This document shows, piece after piece, positions 55,754-64,000 of a stretch of DNA of 64,000 nucleotides. The notes beneath the pieces are model-generated. The model saw only the letters and a program-made list of their open reading frames with translations, had not been told where the DNA came from and did no database searches. The stretch is from Burkholderia cepacia GG4 (GTDB taxonomy: Bacteria > Pseudomonadota > Gammaproteobacteria > Burkholderiales > Burkholderiaceae): contig NC_018513.1 of the NCBI RefSeq assembly GCF_000292915.1, forward strand, positions 1,364,001 to 1,428,000, read 5' to 3'. The translations under genes and the position numbers were made by a program. Numbering within the stretch: the stretch's first letter is position 1; the number at the start of each line of letters is the position of its first letter.

Positions 55754-55817
55754 GCGGCATCGAGCGGCTTGTGAAGGAACGCGGCGGGCCCCCGTGGCAC
55801 GCTGCGGCAAGGACATC

Positions 55818-56141
55818 ATGGCAATTACACTGACCGAAAAAGCAGCACAGCACGTCCAGAAATACCTCGTCCGTCGCGGCAAGGGTGTGGGCCTGCGGCT
55901 TGGCGTTCGCACGACCGGGTGCTCGGGGCTCGCGTACAAGCTCGAGTATGTCGACGAGCTGGCCCCCGAGGATCAGGTGTTCGAGAGCCATGGCGTGAAG
56001 GTCATCGTCGACCCGAAGAGCCTCGCGTACATCGACGGCACCGAGCTCGACTTTGCGCGCGAAGGCCTGAACGAAGGGTTTAAGTTCAACAACCCGAACG
56101 TGAAGGACGAGTGCGGCTGCGGCGAATCGTTCCGCGTGTGA
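55818..56141 (+). CDS. iscA: Iron-sulfur assembly protein IscA
   Basis: Protein of 107 residues, starting [20 protein letters not shown]. The three conserved cysteines are in [11 protein letters not shown] and in [10 protein letters not shown] at the C-terminus. A-type carriers bind iron or clusters and deliver them to apo-proteins. The start at 55818 is fixed by AAGGAC upstream and by the family start; the frame upstream is a GC artefact. It stands between iscU and hscB. Confidence 0.97.
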   Translation: MAITLTEKAAQHVQKYLVRRGKGVGLRLGVRTTGCSGLAYKLEYVDELAPEDQVFESHGVKVIVDPKSLAYIDGTELDFAREGLNEGFKFNNPNVKDECGCGESFRV

Positions 56142-56235
56142 CGCGGGCTTCCGCGCGATGCGGGCAAGAGGCGGCACGTGCCGCCTTTTTAATGTGCGGC
56201 GTTTGCCGCGCGACGAACCGGAATTGAACGCGACG

Positions 56236-56763
56236 ATGGTTTCGCTGAAAGACAGCCACTTCGATCTGTTTCACCTGCCGGCGCAATTCGCGCTCGACGA
56301 GGCGACGCTCGACAGCGCGTATCGCACGGTGCAGACGCAGGTGCACCCGGACCGCTTCGCTGCGGCCGGCGACGCGCAAAAGCGCATCGCGATGCAATGG
56401 GCGACCCGCGCGAACGAGGCGTACCGCACGCTGCGCGATCCGCTGAAGCGCGCGACCTATCTGCTGACGCTGCGCGGCGTCGACATCGGTGCTGAAAACA
56501 ACACCGCGATGGAGCCCGCGTTCCTGATGCAGCAGATAGAGTGGCGCGAAGGCATCGAGGATGCCGCGGCGGCCCGCAACGTCGGCGCGCTCGATGCACT
56601 GCTCGCCGAACTGCGCGACGAAAAGCGCGTCCGCCTCGAGCGCCTCGGCACGCTGCTCGACAGCGCGGCCGACCAGGCCGCCGCCGAGGCCGTGCGCCAG
56701 TTGATGTTCATCGAACGGGTCGCGTCGGAAGTGGGCGCGCAGATCGAGCGCCTCGAAACTTAA
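56236..56763 (+). CDS. hscB: Co-chaperone HscB (J-domain protein)
   Basis: Protein of 175 residues. The J domain (about 7-75) has the HPD motif in [17 protein letters not shown], followed by [20 protein letters not shown]. The C-terminal helical domain (about 95-170) binds IscU. It stimulates the HscA ATPase to release clusters from IscU. I chose the ATG at 56236, since the upstream in-frame sequence has no similarity. It lies 94 bases after iscA and 54 before hscA. Confidence 0.96.
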   Translation: MVSLKDSHFDLFHLPAQFALDEATLDSAYRTVQTQVHPDRFAAAGDAQKRIAMQWATRANEAYRTLRDPLKRATYLLTLRGVDIGAENNTAMEPAFLMQQIEWREGIEDAAAARNVGALDALLAELRDEKRVRLERLGTLLDSAADQAAAEAVRQLMFIERVASEVGAQIERLET

Positions 56764-56817
56764 CCGCGTGCCTCGCGGCACGCGCAGCAAACGGGCCGAG
56801 CGCCCGAACGAACCAAG

Positions 56818-58686
56818 ATGGCTTTACTGCAAATTTCCGAACCGGGCATGGCGCCGGCGCCGCACCAGCGGCGACTCGCTGTCGGGATCGATCTCGGCAC
56901 GACGAACTCGCTCGTCGCGGCGGTGCGCAACAGCGTGCCCGAAGTGCTGCCGGACGAAGCGGGCCGTGCGCTGCTGCCGTCGGTGGTCCGTTATCTCGAG
57001 AAGGGCGGCCGCCGCATCGGCCACGAGGCCAAGGATCAGGCGGCGACCGATCCGCGCAACACGATCGTGTCGGTCAAGCGCTTCATGGGCCGCGGCAAGG
57101 CCGAGGTCGAAGGCGCGGCGAACGCGCCGTACGAATTCGTCGACGCGCCGGGTATGGTGCAGATCCGCACGATCGACGGCGTGAAGAGCCCGGTCGAAGT
57201 CTCGGCCGAGATTCTCGCGACGCTGCGTTACCGCGCGGAAGACACGCTCGGCGACGAACTGGTCGGCGCGGTGATCACGGTGCCCGCGTATTTCGACGAT
57301 GCGCAGCGCCAGGCGACCAAGGACGCCGCGCGTCTCGCGGGCCTCAACGTGCTGCGCCTGCTGAACGAACCGACTGCGGCGGCGATCGCCTACGGTCTCG
57401 ACAACGCTGCCGAAGGCCTCTACGCGGTGTACGACCTCGGCGGCGGCACGTTCGACCTGTCGATCCTGAAGCTGACGAAGGGCGTGTTCGAAGTGCTGGC
57501 TGCGGGTGGCGATTCCGCGCTCGGCGGCGACGATTTCGACCACGCGCTGTTCGGCCACGTGCTCGCGCAGGCCGGCATCGACGCGAAGGCGCTCGCGCCC
57601 GAGGATGTGCGCCTGCTGCTCGACCGCGTGCGGGTGCTGAAGGAAGCGCTGTCGTCCGCGCCCCAGGCGTCGCTCGACGTGATGCTGTCGAACGGTGCGC
57701 ATCTCGTACAGACGATCTCGCACGACACGTTCGAGTCGCTCGTCGAGCCGCTCGTGCAGCGCACGCTGACGCCGACCCGCAAGGCATTGCGCGACGCGCA
57801 GGTGAGCCCGGCCGACATCAAGGGGGTCGTGCTCGTCGGCGGCGCGACGCGCATGCCGGTGATCCGCGAGGCGGTCGCGAAGCATTTCGGCCAGCCGCCG
57901 CTCGTCAATCTCGATCCGGATCAGGTCGTCGCGCTCGGCGCGGCGATTCAGGCCGACCTGCTCGCGGGCAATCGCGGCAGCGGCGACGACTGGCTGCTGC
58001 TCGACGTGATTCCGCTGTCGCTCGGCGTCGAGACGATGGGCGGCCTGGTCGAGAAGATCATTCCGCGCAACTCGACGATTCCGATCGCGCGTGCGCAGGA
58101 ATTCACGACCTTCAAGGACGGCCAGACCGCGATGGCGATCCACGTCGTGCAGGGCGAGCGCGAGCTCGTTGCCGACTGCCGGTCGCTTGCACGCTTCGAG
58201 TTGCGCGGCATCCCGCCGATGACGGCGGGTGCGGCGCGGATCCGCGTGACCTATCAGGTCGATGCGGACGGGCTGTTGTCGGTGTTCGCACGTGAGCAGC
58301 ATTCGGGCGTCGAGGCATCGGTCGTCGTGAAGCCGTCGTACGGCCTGGCCGACGACGACATCGCGAAGATGCTCGAGGACAGCTTCAAGACCGCCGAGAT
58401 CGACATGCGGGCACGCGCGCTGCGCGAAGCGCAGGTCGAGGCCGAACGGATGATCGAGGCGACGCAGGCGGCGCTGGCGGCCGACGGCGAATTGCTCGAT
58501 GACGCCGAGCGCACGCAGGTCGACGCGCTCGTCGCGGCGCTGCGCACGATCGCACGGGGCGACGACACGGACGCGATCGAAGCCGCGACCAAGACGCTGG
58601 CCGACGGCACCGACGAATTCGCAGCGCGCCGGATGGACAAGAGCATCAAGCGCGCGCTGGCGGGCCGGCGGCTCGACGAGATCTGA
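56818..58686 (+). CDS. hscA: Fe-S assembly chaperone HscA (Hsp70 family)
   Basis: Protein of 622 residues, the HscA length. The ATPase domain has [51 protein letters not shown] and [14 protein letters not shown]. The substrate domain has [18 protein letters not shown]. It starts [19 protein letters not shown], the typical HscA beginning. It binds the LPPVK loop of IscU and, with HscB, drives cluster transfer. It is in the isc operon, 54 bases after hscB. Confidence 0.98.
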   Translation: MALLQISEPGMAPAPHQRRLAVGIDLGTTNSLVAAVRNSVPEVLPDEAGRALLPSVVRYLEKGGRRIGHEAKDQAATDPRNTIVSVKRFMGRGKAEVEGAANAPYEFVDAPGMVQIRTIDGVKSPVEVSAEILATLRYRAEDTLGDELVGAVITVPAYFDDAQRQATKDAARLAGLNVLRLLNEPTAAAIAYGLDNAAEGLYAVYDLGGGTFDLSILKLTKGVFEVLAAGGDSALGGDDFDHALFGHVLAQAGIDAKALAPEDVRLLLDRVRVLKEALSSAPQASLDVMLSNGAHLVQTISHDTFESLVEPLVQRTLTPTRKALRDAQVSPADIKGVVLVGGATRMPVIREAVAKHFGQPPLVNLDPDQVVALGAAIQADLLAGNRGSGDDWLLLDVIPLSLGVETMGGLVEKIIPRNSTIPIARAQEFTTFKDGQTAMAIHVVQGERELVADCRSLARFELRGIPPMTAGAARIRVTYQVDADGLLSVFAREQHSGVEASVVVKPSYGLADDDIAKMLEDSFKTAEIDMRARALREAQVEAERMIEATQAALAADGELLDDAERTQVDALVAALRTIARGDDTDAIEAATKTLADGTDEFAARRMDKSIKRALAGRRLDEI

Positions 58687-58770
58687 ACGAACTGCACGCG
58701 GGCCGGCGACGGCCCGCGCGATATTGAACCGTGCGGCGCCAGCCGCCGCACCCTGACTGACGGAACGGAC

Positions 58771-59112
58771 ATGCCTCAACTGGTGGTGCTGCCTCACGTC
58801 GAACTGTGCCCGGACGGCGCAGTGATCGACGCGACGCCCGGCAAGAGTATTTGCGACAACCTGCTCGACCACGGGATCGAAATCGAGCATGCATGCGAGA
58901 AGTCGTGCGCATGCACGACCTGCCACGTGGTGATCCGCGAGGGCTTCAACGATCTCGAGCCGTCCGAGGAGGACGAGGACGACCTGCTCGACAAGGCGTG
59001 GGGCCTCGAGCCGACGTCTCGCCTGTCGTGCCAGGCAATCGTGACGGAAGAGTCGGACCTGGTGGTCGAGATCCCGAAGTACTCGATCAACCACGCGAAG
59101 GAAAATCACTGA
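58771..59112 (+). CDS. fdx: [2Fe-2S] ferredoxin of the isc system
   Basis: Protein of 113 residues, starting MPQLVVLPHVELCPDG. The four ligand cysteines are in CEKSCACTTCHVV and SRLSCQAIVTE, the adrenodoxin-type pattern. It supplies electrons to cluster assembly on IscU. The acidic stretch EPSEEDEDDLLDKAW is the partner-binding surface. It lies 84 bases after hscA. Confidence 0.97.
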   Translation: MPQLVVLPHVELCPDGAVIDATPGKSICDNLLDHGIEIEHACEKSCACTTCHVVIREGFNDLEPSEEDEDDLLDKAWGLEPTSRLSCQAIVTEESDLVVEIPKYSINHAKENH

Positions 59113-59188
59113 CGGACCGGCGGGTCGGGCGGCGCGGATCGCGTGCATTCCGCCCTGCGGACCCGCCACGTACACGGGAGAGCAGGCC

Positions 59189-59398
59189 ATGAAATGGACC
59201 GATTCGCGCGAAATCGCCATCGCGCTGGCAGACAAGCATCCGGACGTCGATCCGCAGCGGATCAATTTCGTCGACCTGCGCCAGTGGGTCCTCGAGCTCG
59301 ACGGCTTCACCGACGATCCTGGCCACTCGGGCGAGAAGATCCTCGAAGCGATCCAGGCCCACTGGATCGACGAATCCGACTTCGACGACGAGGACTGA
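59189..59398 (+). CDS. iscX: IscX (YfhJ) Fe-S assembly accessory protein
   Basis: Protein of 69 residues, starting MKWTDSREIAIALADKHPD and ending in the acidic FDDED. The WVLELDGFTDDP segment is typical. IscX binds IscS and iron and modulates the rate of cluster formation. GGGAGAGCAGGCC precedes the ATG. It is the last isc gene and is followed by an intrinsic terminator. Confidence 0.97.
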   Translation: MKWTDSREIAIALADKHPDVDPQRINFVDLRQWVLELDGFTDDPGHSGEKILEAIQAHWIDESDFDDED

Positions 59399-59439
59399 GG
59401 TTCGCGCCGGCACTCGCGCCGCGCTGCTCCCGTAACAAG

Positions 59440-59470
59440 AAAAGGCTCGTGATGCGTCACGAGCCTTTTT
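59440..59470 (+). terminator. Terminator of the isc operon
   Basis: Stem GGCTCGTGA/TCACGAGCC with a TGCG loop, flanked by AAAA and TTTTT. It also lies between two convergent genes. Confidence 0.88.
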
Positions 59471-59537
59471 CGTTTCCGGCGCGCTGCCGGGGTCGCCCGT
59501 CGACGGATGGCCCCGGCGATGCGTCATCCGTTGCGCG

Positions 59538-60311
59538 TTACGAGCCGACCAGCGTGCCGTTCTCGACACGGACGCGCTGACCCTGGCCGAACGGCGGCGG
59601 GTTGTGGTACGTGAACGTGCGCGTCGCGCCGCTTTCCATCTGTACCTGCACCTGGTAGTCCGTTTCCGCACGCACCTGCTTCTCGACCTGGTTGCCGGCC
59701 AGACCGCCGCCGAGCGCGCCGATGATCGTCATCGCGGTGCGGCCGTTGCCGTGACCGAACTGGTTGCCGAGCAGGCCGCCGGCCGCTGCGCCGCCGACCG
59801 CGCCGATCCCCGAGCTCTGGCCCGGCGTGCGAGTCTGCGTAATCCCGACGACCGTGCCGCAGGTCTGGCAATAGGTCGGCTGCGCGGGGGCGGACGGCTG
59901 CTGCGCATATTGCGGCGGCTGCGGTGCCGGCGGATGGCGGTGGTGCGTTGCCGCCGGGCGCGGCGCGGGCTTCGGTTCGGCTTGTGCGGCAGCTGCCTTC
60001 TCAGCCGCTGCCTTCTCAGCCGCCGCCTTCTCGGCAGCAGCGTTCTGCTGCGCGGCCTGTTCGGCCGCCTGCTGCTGCGCCTGCGCGGCAAGCGCGGCGC
60101 TGGCCGCGGCGGCCGTGTCGACGGCCGGCTGAGACGCAATCAGCGCGGCCTGGGTCTGGCCGTTCTGCGCGTTGTTGCTGCTTGCCTTCGGGAAAATGCC
60201 CGTGATCGCGGCTGTCGCCGCGAGGCTGGCGACGATGACGGCGCCTGCTGCGGTCGCGATGAGCGGGTGGAGGCGTTGCTTTTGCGGCGTGGTCTGATTC
60301 TGGTTGTCCAT
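59538..60311 (-). CDS. Glycine-zipper 2TM domain envelope protein
   Basis: Protein of 257 residues. An N-terminal membrane anchor (about 16-40, LIATAAGAVIVASLAATAAI) is followed by a long Ala/Gln-rich stretch with EKAAA-type repeats (about 85-115). A Pro/His/Gln-rich linker follows. The C-terminal domain (about 165-257) has two glycine-zipper segments, GAVGGAAAGGLLGNQFGHGN and ALGGGLAGNQVE, as in SlyB/PcP-type lipoproteins. Here a membrane helix replaces the lipobox. The function is unknown but is probably in the envelope. A 15-base DNA unit is repeated three times in the EKAAA part. Confidence 0.82.
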   Translation of the reverse strand: MDNQNQTTPQKQRLHPLIATAAGAVIVASLAATAAITGIFPKASSNNAQNGQTQAALIASQPAVDTAAAASAALAAQAQQQAAEQAAQQNAAAEKAAAEKAAAEKAAAAQAEPKPAPRPAATHHRHPPAPQPPQYAQQPSAPAQPTYCQTCGTVVGITQTRTPGQSSGIGAVGGAAAGGLLGNQFGHGNGRTAMTIIGALGGGLAGNQVEKQVRAETDYQVQVQMESGATRTFTYHNPPPFGQGQRVRVENGTLVGS

Positions 60312-60657
60312 TTTTTTCTCCGGTGTCGATCCGGCCGCACGTTGGTGCGGGTCGGATCCCACGCTTCGGGAGCGAGCAGACTTGGCGTTCCGGCGCCGCG
60401 TTCTGGTCCCGTGGTCATGCGTGGTGACGCAACAGGAGTGTCGTCCACGGGCGCGGGCCGCGCCGTATCAAGGTGTAACGAATTGCAGCGGGGGACCGGC
60501 GAGCGCGCTCGGGAAAACCCGGGGAAGGCCGTTGCGGCAAGGGAGTAAAACGGGGGGAGGATCGAAAGCCGTCGGACGCCGGCAGGCGGGATTTACGCGT
60601 GGTTACAAAGCCGACGCGTGCGCGCCGCGGGGCGCGGCGCACACGCATGCGCGGCCG
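60312..60657. other. Gene-free stretch between glycine-zipper gene and lysS
   Basis: No gene or RNA is recognised. The right end (about 60618-60643) holds a very GC-rich imperfect stem after the lysS stop (GTGCGC with GCGCAC) that might aid termination, but there is no T run. Confidence 0.45.
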
Positions 60658-62184
60658 TCAGTCTTCGCGGCGCAGGTGCGGGAACAGCAGCACGTCGCGG
60701 ATCGTCGGGCTGTCGGTCAGCAGCATCACGAGACGGTCGATACCGATCCCGCAACCGCCCGTCGGCGGCATCCCGTGCTCGAGCGCGCGGATATAGTCGG
60801 CGTCGAAGAACATGGCTTCCTCGTCGCCGGCGTCCTTTTGCTCGACCTGCTTCTTGAAGCGGGCGGCCTGGTCTTCCGGATCGTTTAGCTCGGAGAAGCC
60901 GTTCGCGATTTCGCGGCCCGTCATGAACAGCTCGAAACGCTCGGTGATGCCCGGCACCGTATCCGATGCGCGTGCGAGCGGCGACACTTCCACCGGGTAG
61001 TCGATGATGTAGGTCGGCTCCCACAGCTGCGATTCGGCGGTTTCCTCGAACAGCGCGAGTTGCAGCGCGCCGATGCCGGCGTTCAGGAAGGCCGGCTGCG
61101 ACACGTCGACGCCGAGGCGCTTCAGTTCGCTGCGCAGGAATGCGTCGTCCGACAGCTGGCCGTCGGTGTACTGCGGCGCGTACTTCTGGATCGCCTGCGT
61201 GATCGTCAGGCGGTGGAACGGCTTCGCGAGATCGAGCTCACGGCCCTGGTACTGGATCGTCGCGGTGCCGAGCGCATCGATCGCCGCCTGGCGGATCAGC
61301 TGTTCGGTGAAATCCATCAGCCAGCGGTAATCGGTGTACGCGGCGTAGAACTCCATCATCGTGAATTCCGGGTTGTGGCGCGGCGACACGCCTTCATTCC
61401 GGAAGTTGCGGTTGATCTCGAACACGCGTTCGAAACCGCCGACGATCAGGCGCTTCAGGTACAGCTCCGGCGCGATGCGCAGGAACATCTGCATGTCGAG
61501 CGCGTTGTGATGCGTGACGAACGGCTTGGCCGCGGCGCCGCCCGGGATCGGGTGCAGCATCGGCGTTTCGACTTCCATGAACTCGGCGTTGTCCATGAAC
61601 TTGCGGATCGACGCGATGGTCTTGGTGCGCGCGCGGAACGTGTCGCGTGTTTCCGGCGTGACGATCAGGTCGACGTAGCGCTGGCGATAGCGCATTTCCT
61701 GGTCAGCGAGGCCGTGGAACTTGTCCGGCAGCGGACGCAGCGCCTTCGACAGCAGGCGCAACTCCTTGCACTGGACCGACAGCTCGCCCTTGTTGGTGCG
61801 GAACAGCACGCCGCGGGCGGCGACGATGTCGCCGAGGTCCCACTTCTTGAATGCGTCGTAGGTTTCCGCGCCGACGTCGTTCGGCGTCACGAAGAACTGG
61901 ATCTGGCCCGAGCCGTCCTGCACCGTCGCGAAGCTCGCCTTGCCCATCACGCGCTTGAGCATCATGCGGCCGGCGACCGACACCTCGACCGGGTTCGCTT
62001 CGAGCGCGGCCTTGTCCGAGTCGGCGAATTTCACCTGGAGATCGGCGGCGTGATGCGTCGGCCGGAAATCGTTCGGATAGGCGATGCCTTGCTCGCGCAA
62101 GGCGCGCAGCTTCTCGCGGCGCTCGGCGATGATCTGGTTTTCGTCCGCCGCGACGGCGGGCTGCGTTTGGGTCGGTTCGGTCAT
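60658..62184 (-). CDS. lysS: Lysyl-tRNA synthetase, class II
   Basis: Protein of 508 residues, the usual LysS length. The N-terminal OB-fold anticodon domain covers about 60-150. Class II motif 2 is in [20 protein letters not shown] and motif 3 in [13 protein letters not shown] near the C-terminus. It charges tRNA-Lys. It lies 75 bases after prfB on the same strand, the conserved prfB-lysS pairing seen in many proteobacteria. Confidence 0.98.
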   Translation of the reverse strand: MTEPTQTQPAVAADENQIIAERREKLRALREQGIAYPNDFRPTHHAADLQVKFADSDKAALEANPVEVSVAGRMMLKRVMGKASFATVQDGSGQIQFFVTPNDVGAETYDAFKKWDLGDIVAARGVLFRTNKGELSVQCKELRLLSKALRPLPDKFHGLADQEMRYRQRYVDLIVTPETRDTFRARTKTIASIRKFMDNAEFMEVETPMLHPIPGGAAAKPFVTHHNALDMQMFLRIAPELYLKRLIVGGFERVFEINRNFRNEGVSPRHNPEFTMMEFYAAYTDYRWLMDFTEQLIRQAAIDALGTATIQYQGRELDLAKPFHRLTITQAIQKYAPQYTDGQLSDDAFLRSELKRLGVDVSQPAFLNAGIGALQLALFEETAESQLWEPTYIIDYPVEVSPLARASDTVPGITERFELFMTGREIANGFSELNDPEDQAARFKKQVEQKDAGDEEAMFFDADYIRALEHGMPPTGGCGIGIDRLVMLLTDSPTIRDVLLFPHLRRED

Positions 62185-62259
62185 GATGGTCGGAATTCGG
62201 AGTGGGTGCGGCGACGCAACGGGAGGGGCGGCGCGACCGGAGGGGCCGCGCCGCGGCGC

Positions 62260-63364
62260 TTACACGCCCTGTTTGAGGCTCGCGCTGATGAAGTCGTCGA
62301 GATCGCCGTCGAGGACAGCTCTCGTGTTGCTCATTTCGACGTTCGTGCGCAGGTCTTTCACGCGGCTCTGGTCGAGCACGTAAGAACGGATCTGGTGACC
62401 CCAGCCCACATCGGTCTTGCTCGATTCGAGCTTGTCCTGTTCGGCCTGGCGCTTGCGCATTTCGACTTCGTACAGGCGCGATTTCAGCATCGCCATTGCT
62501 TCGGCGCGGTTGCGGTGCTGCGAGCGGTCGTTCTGGCACTGCACGACGATGCCGGTCGGCATGTGCGTGATCCGCACCGCGGAGTCGGTCTTGTTGATGT
62601 GCTGACCGCCCGCGCCCGATGCGCGGTACGTGTCGATGCGCAGGTCGGCCGGGTTGATCTCGACTTCGATCGAGTCGTCGATTTCCGGATAGACGAACAC
62701 CGACGAGAACGACGTGTGGCGGCCGCCCGACGAGTCGAACGGCGACTTGCGCACGAGGCGGTGGATGCCCGTTTCGGTGCGCAGGAAGCCGTATGCGTAT
62801 TCGCCCGAGACCTTGACCGTCGCGTTCTTGATGCCGGCGACGTCGCCGTCGGATTCTTCCAGCACCTCGGCCTTGAAGCCCTTGCGCTCGCAGTAGCGCA
62901 GGTACTGGCGCAGCAGCATCGATGCCCAGTCGCATGCCTCGGTGCCGCCGGCGCCGGCCTGGATGTCGATGAAGCAGTTGTTCGGGTCGGCCGGGTTCGA
63001 GAACATCCGGCGGAACTCGATGTCGCCGACGCGCGCCTCGAGCTTCGCGGCGTCGTCTTCCGACGCGACGAGGGTGTCTTCGTCGCCTTCCTCGCGCGCC
63101 AGCTCGAACAGGTCGAGTGCATCGCGCAGGTCGCTATCGAGCGCGGTGAGCGTCATGACGACGCCTTCGAGCAGCTTCTTCTCGCGACCGAGCGCCTGGG
63201 CGTTCTTCGAATCGTTCCAGACGTTCGGGTCTTCGAGTTCCTTGTTGACTTCGGTCAGACGCGCAGCTTTGGCGTCGTAGTCAAAGATACCCCCGAAGCT
63301 CGCCCGCGCGGTTGCGCAGGTCGAGCAGGGAGCTTTCGATCGCGTTGAGACGTTCCGCTTCCAT
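62260..63364 (-). CDS. prfB: Peptide chain release factor 2, needs programmed +1 frameshift
   Basis: Two frames joined give 367 residues. The first runs from the ATG at 63364 ([17 protein letters not shown]) to an in-frame TGA at 63283-63281. The second continues from GAC at 63282 to the stop at 62260. RF2 marks are the SPF tripeptide in [14 protein letters not shown] and [18 protein letters not shown] with the GGQ motif. It releases proteins at UGA and UAA codons. The internal TGA makes its level self-limiting: low RF2 allows the shift. Annotation programs that miss the shift report a shortened gene starting near 63156. lysS follows in the same direction. Confidence 0.97.
63280..63295 (-). 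promoter_or_regulatory. RF2 programmed +1 frameshift site
   Basis: Minus strand: CGGGGGTATCTTTGAC. The GGGGG acts as the internal Shine-Dalgarno, CTT is the slippery codon and TGA-C the poor stop context. It differs from the E. coli site by one base (C for A at the first position). Confidence 0.97.
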
Positions 63365-63525
63365 GATCGTTCGCTATTCTTGCTTCGTAAAAAAGCGGAA
63401 TTATAGCCGATCGGCGGGGTGTCCCGGTGACGCGGAGTGTGCTTGCATGCGCGCCGCGGCCCCGTCCGGCGCGGCGCGCATGCGGCCCGCGAGCGCCGCG
63501 GGCCGGGTGGCCGGGCGCTTGGCGC

Positions 63526-64000
63526 TCAGCCGGCCGCGTGCTCGACGATCAGCTGGACGCGCGTCACGCCGTTCCACGTGTCGGCCACGAGGCGGTACGC
63601 GATCAGCGCGCTCGCCGGCAGCGGCTCGGTGTGGTTGAACCAGATCGCGTTGAAGCGCTGGCGGCCGCGCGCCAGTTGCAGCTTCAGGTGCTTTTCCTTG
63701 ACGAGCGACTGCGATACGACGTCGAATTCGCCGGAGAAAAGCGGGGCCGGAAAGCCCTGGCCCCAGACGGCTTCGTCGAGCAGCCCGACGAACTGCGGCG
63801 TGAAATACGCTTCCTCGAGTTCGCCGTCGGTCTCGATCACACGCGCCAGCGCGTCGTCGGACAGCCACTCGCGCGCAACGGCCTCGAACGCGGCCGCGAA
63901 GCGCGGCACGTTGTCGGTGTCGAGCGTGAGGCCGGCCGCCATCGCGTGGCCGCCGAACGCGACGATCAGGTCGGGCTCGCGCTTCGACACCAGATCGAGC
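63526..64000 (-). CDS. recJ: Single-stranded-DNA exonuclease RecJ, C-terminal part (gene runs off the window)
   Basis: Only the last 157 or so codons are present; the 5' part lies beyond base 64000. The fragment begins LDLVSKREPDLIVAFGGHAM and has the DHHA1 motif GGHAMAAGLTL, then the OB-fold region with LKLQLARGRQRFNAIWF ending VQLIVEHAAG. RecJ degrades single-stranded DNA 5' to 3' in recombination and repair. It lies upstream of prfB on the same strand, with about 160 bases between, and the three genes recJ-prfB-lysS keep a known order. Confidence 0.9.
   Translation of the reverse strand, partial: LDLVSKREPDLIVAFGGHAMAAGLTLDTDNVPRFAAAFEAVAREWLSDDALARVIETDGELEEAYFTPQFVGLLDEAVWGQGFPAPLFSGEFDVVSQSLVKEKHLKLQLARGRQRFNAIWFNHTEPLPASALIAYRLVADTWNGVTRVQLIVEHAAG

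Overview
The window is a GC-rich, densely coded bacterial chromosome segment that reads as Burkholderia, most likely the main chromosome of a Burkholderia cepacia complex species. I infer this from the codon bias and from the gene set: a phasin, glnA-ntrBC, a FixJ/FixL-type pair beside aceE-aceF-lpdA, the isc-hsc-fdx-iscX operon, argA/hrpA, prfB-lysS-recJ, and a Burkholderia-type porin. No database search was possible, so names rest on recognised motifs, lengths and gene order.

Layout. 0.1-3.7 kb is a three-gene cluster on the plus strand for gamma-glutamylated amine (putrescine-type) breakdown: glutamine amidotransferase-like hydrolase, glutamine-synthetase-like ligase and class III aminotransferase. 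3.7-6.8 kb looks like the remains of a small island. It has lower GC, a broken IS3-type transposase, an AraC regulator, a glutamate racemase homologue lacking one catalytic Cys, and an integrase N-terminus remnant beside tRNA-Val(CAC). 6.9-11.9 kb holds an Lrp regulator divergent from an aminotransferase, RidA, porin and amino-acid permease. 11.9-12.4 kb is a deletion scar joining the C-terminal ends of a LysR regulator and a transporter. 12.5-22.4 kb holds yggX-argA divergent from hrpA, then a beta-propeller protein, a desaturase-family membrane protein, an EI24 protein and a CinA-like protein.

22.5-27.7 kb is the nitrogen control block. A rhodanese gene diverges from glnA, which has a clear sigma-54 promoter and two upstream NtrC-type boxes; ntrB and ntrC follow. 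27.7-36.4 kb holds a prolyl oligopeptidase, xthA, tRNA-fMet, an L-Asp/Glu racemase, SOS-controlled dinB, prlC and folD. 36.6-46.6 kb has the two-component pair diverging from the pyruvate dehydrogenase operon, which carries a hairpin repeat between aceF and lpdA. 46.7-53.3 kb holds the phasin with a paired operator, a penicillin-binding endopeptidase, an IclR regulator with lutA-lutB, and a low-molecular-weight phosphatase. 53.4-59.4 kb is the full isc operon led by two IscR boxes. 59.5-64 kb (minus strand) is a glycine-zipper envelope protein, lysS, prfB with its +1 frameshift, and the 3' part of recJ running off the window.

Most of the window is conserved housekeeping sequence. I see no clearly new multi-gene system. 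The points most worth a second look are the island remnant at tRNA-Val with its aberrant racemase, the 23-base argA/hrpA spacer with one shared -10 element, the heme-less FixL-like kinase beside aceE, and the operator pair around the phasin promoter.
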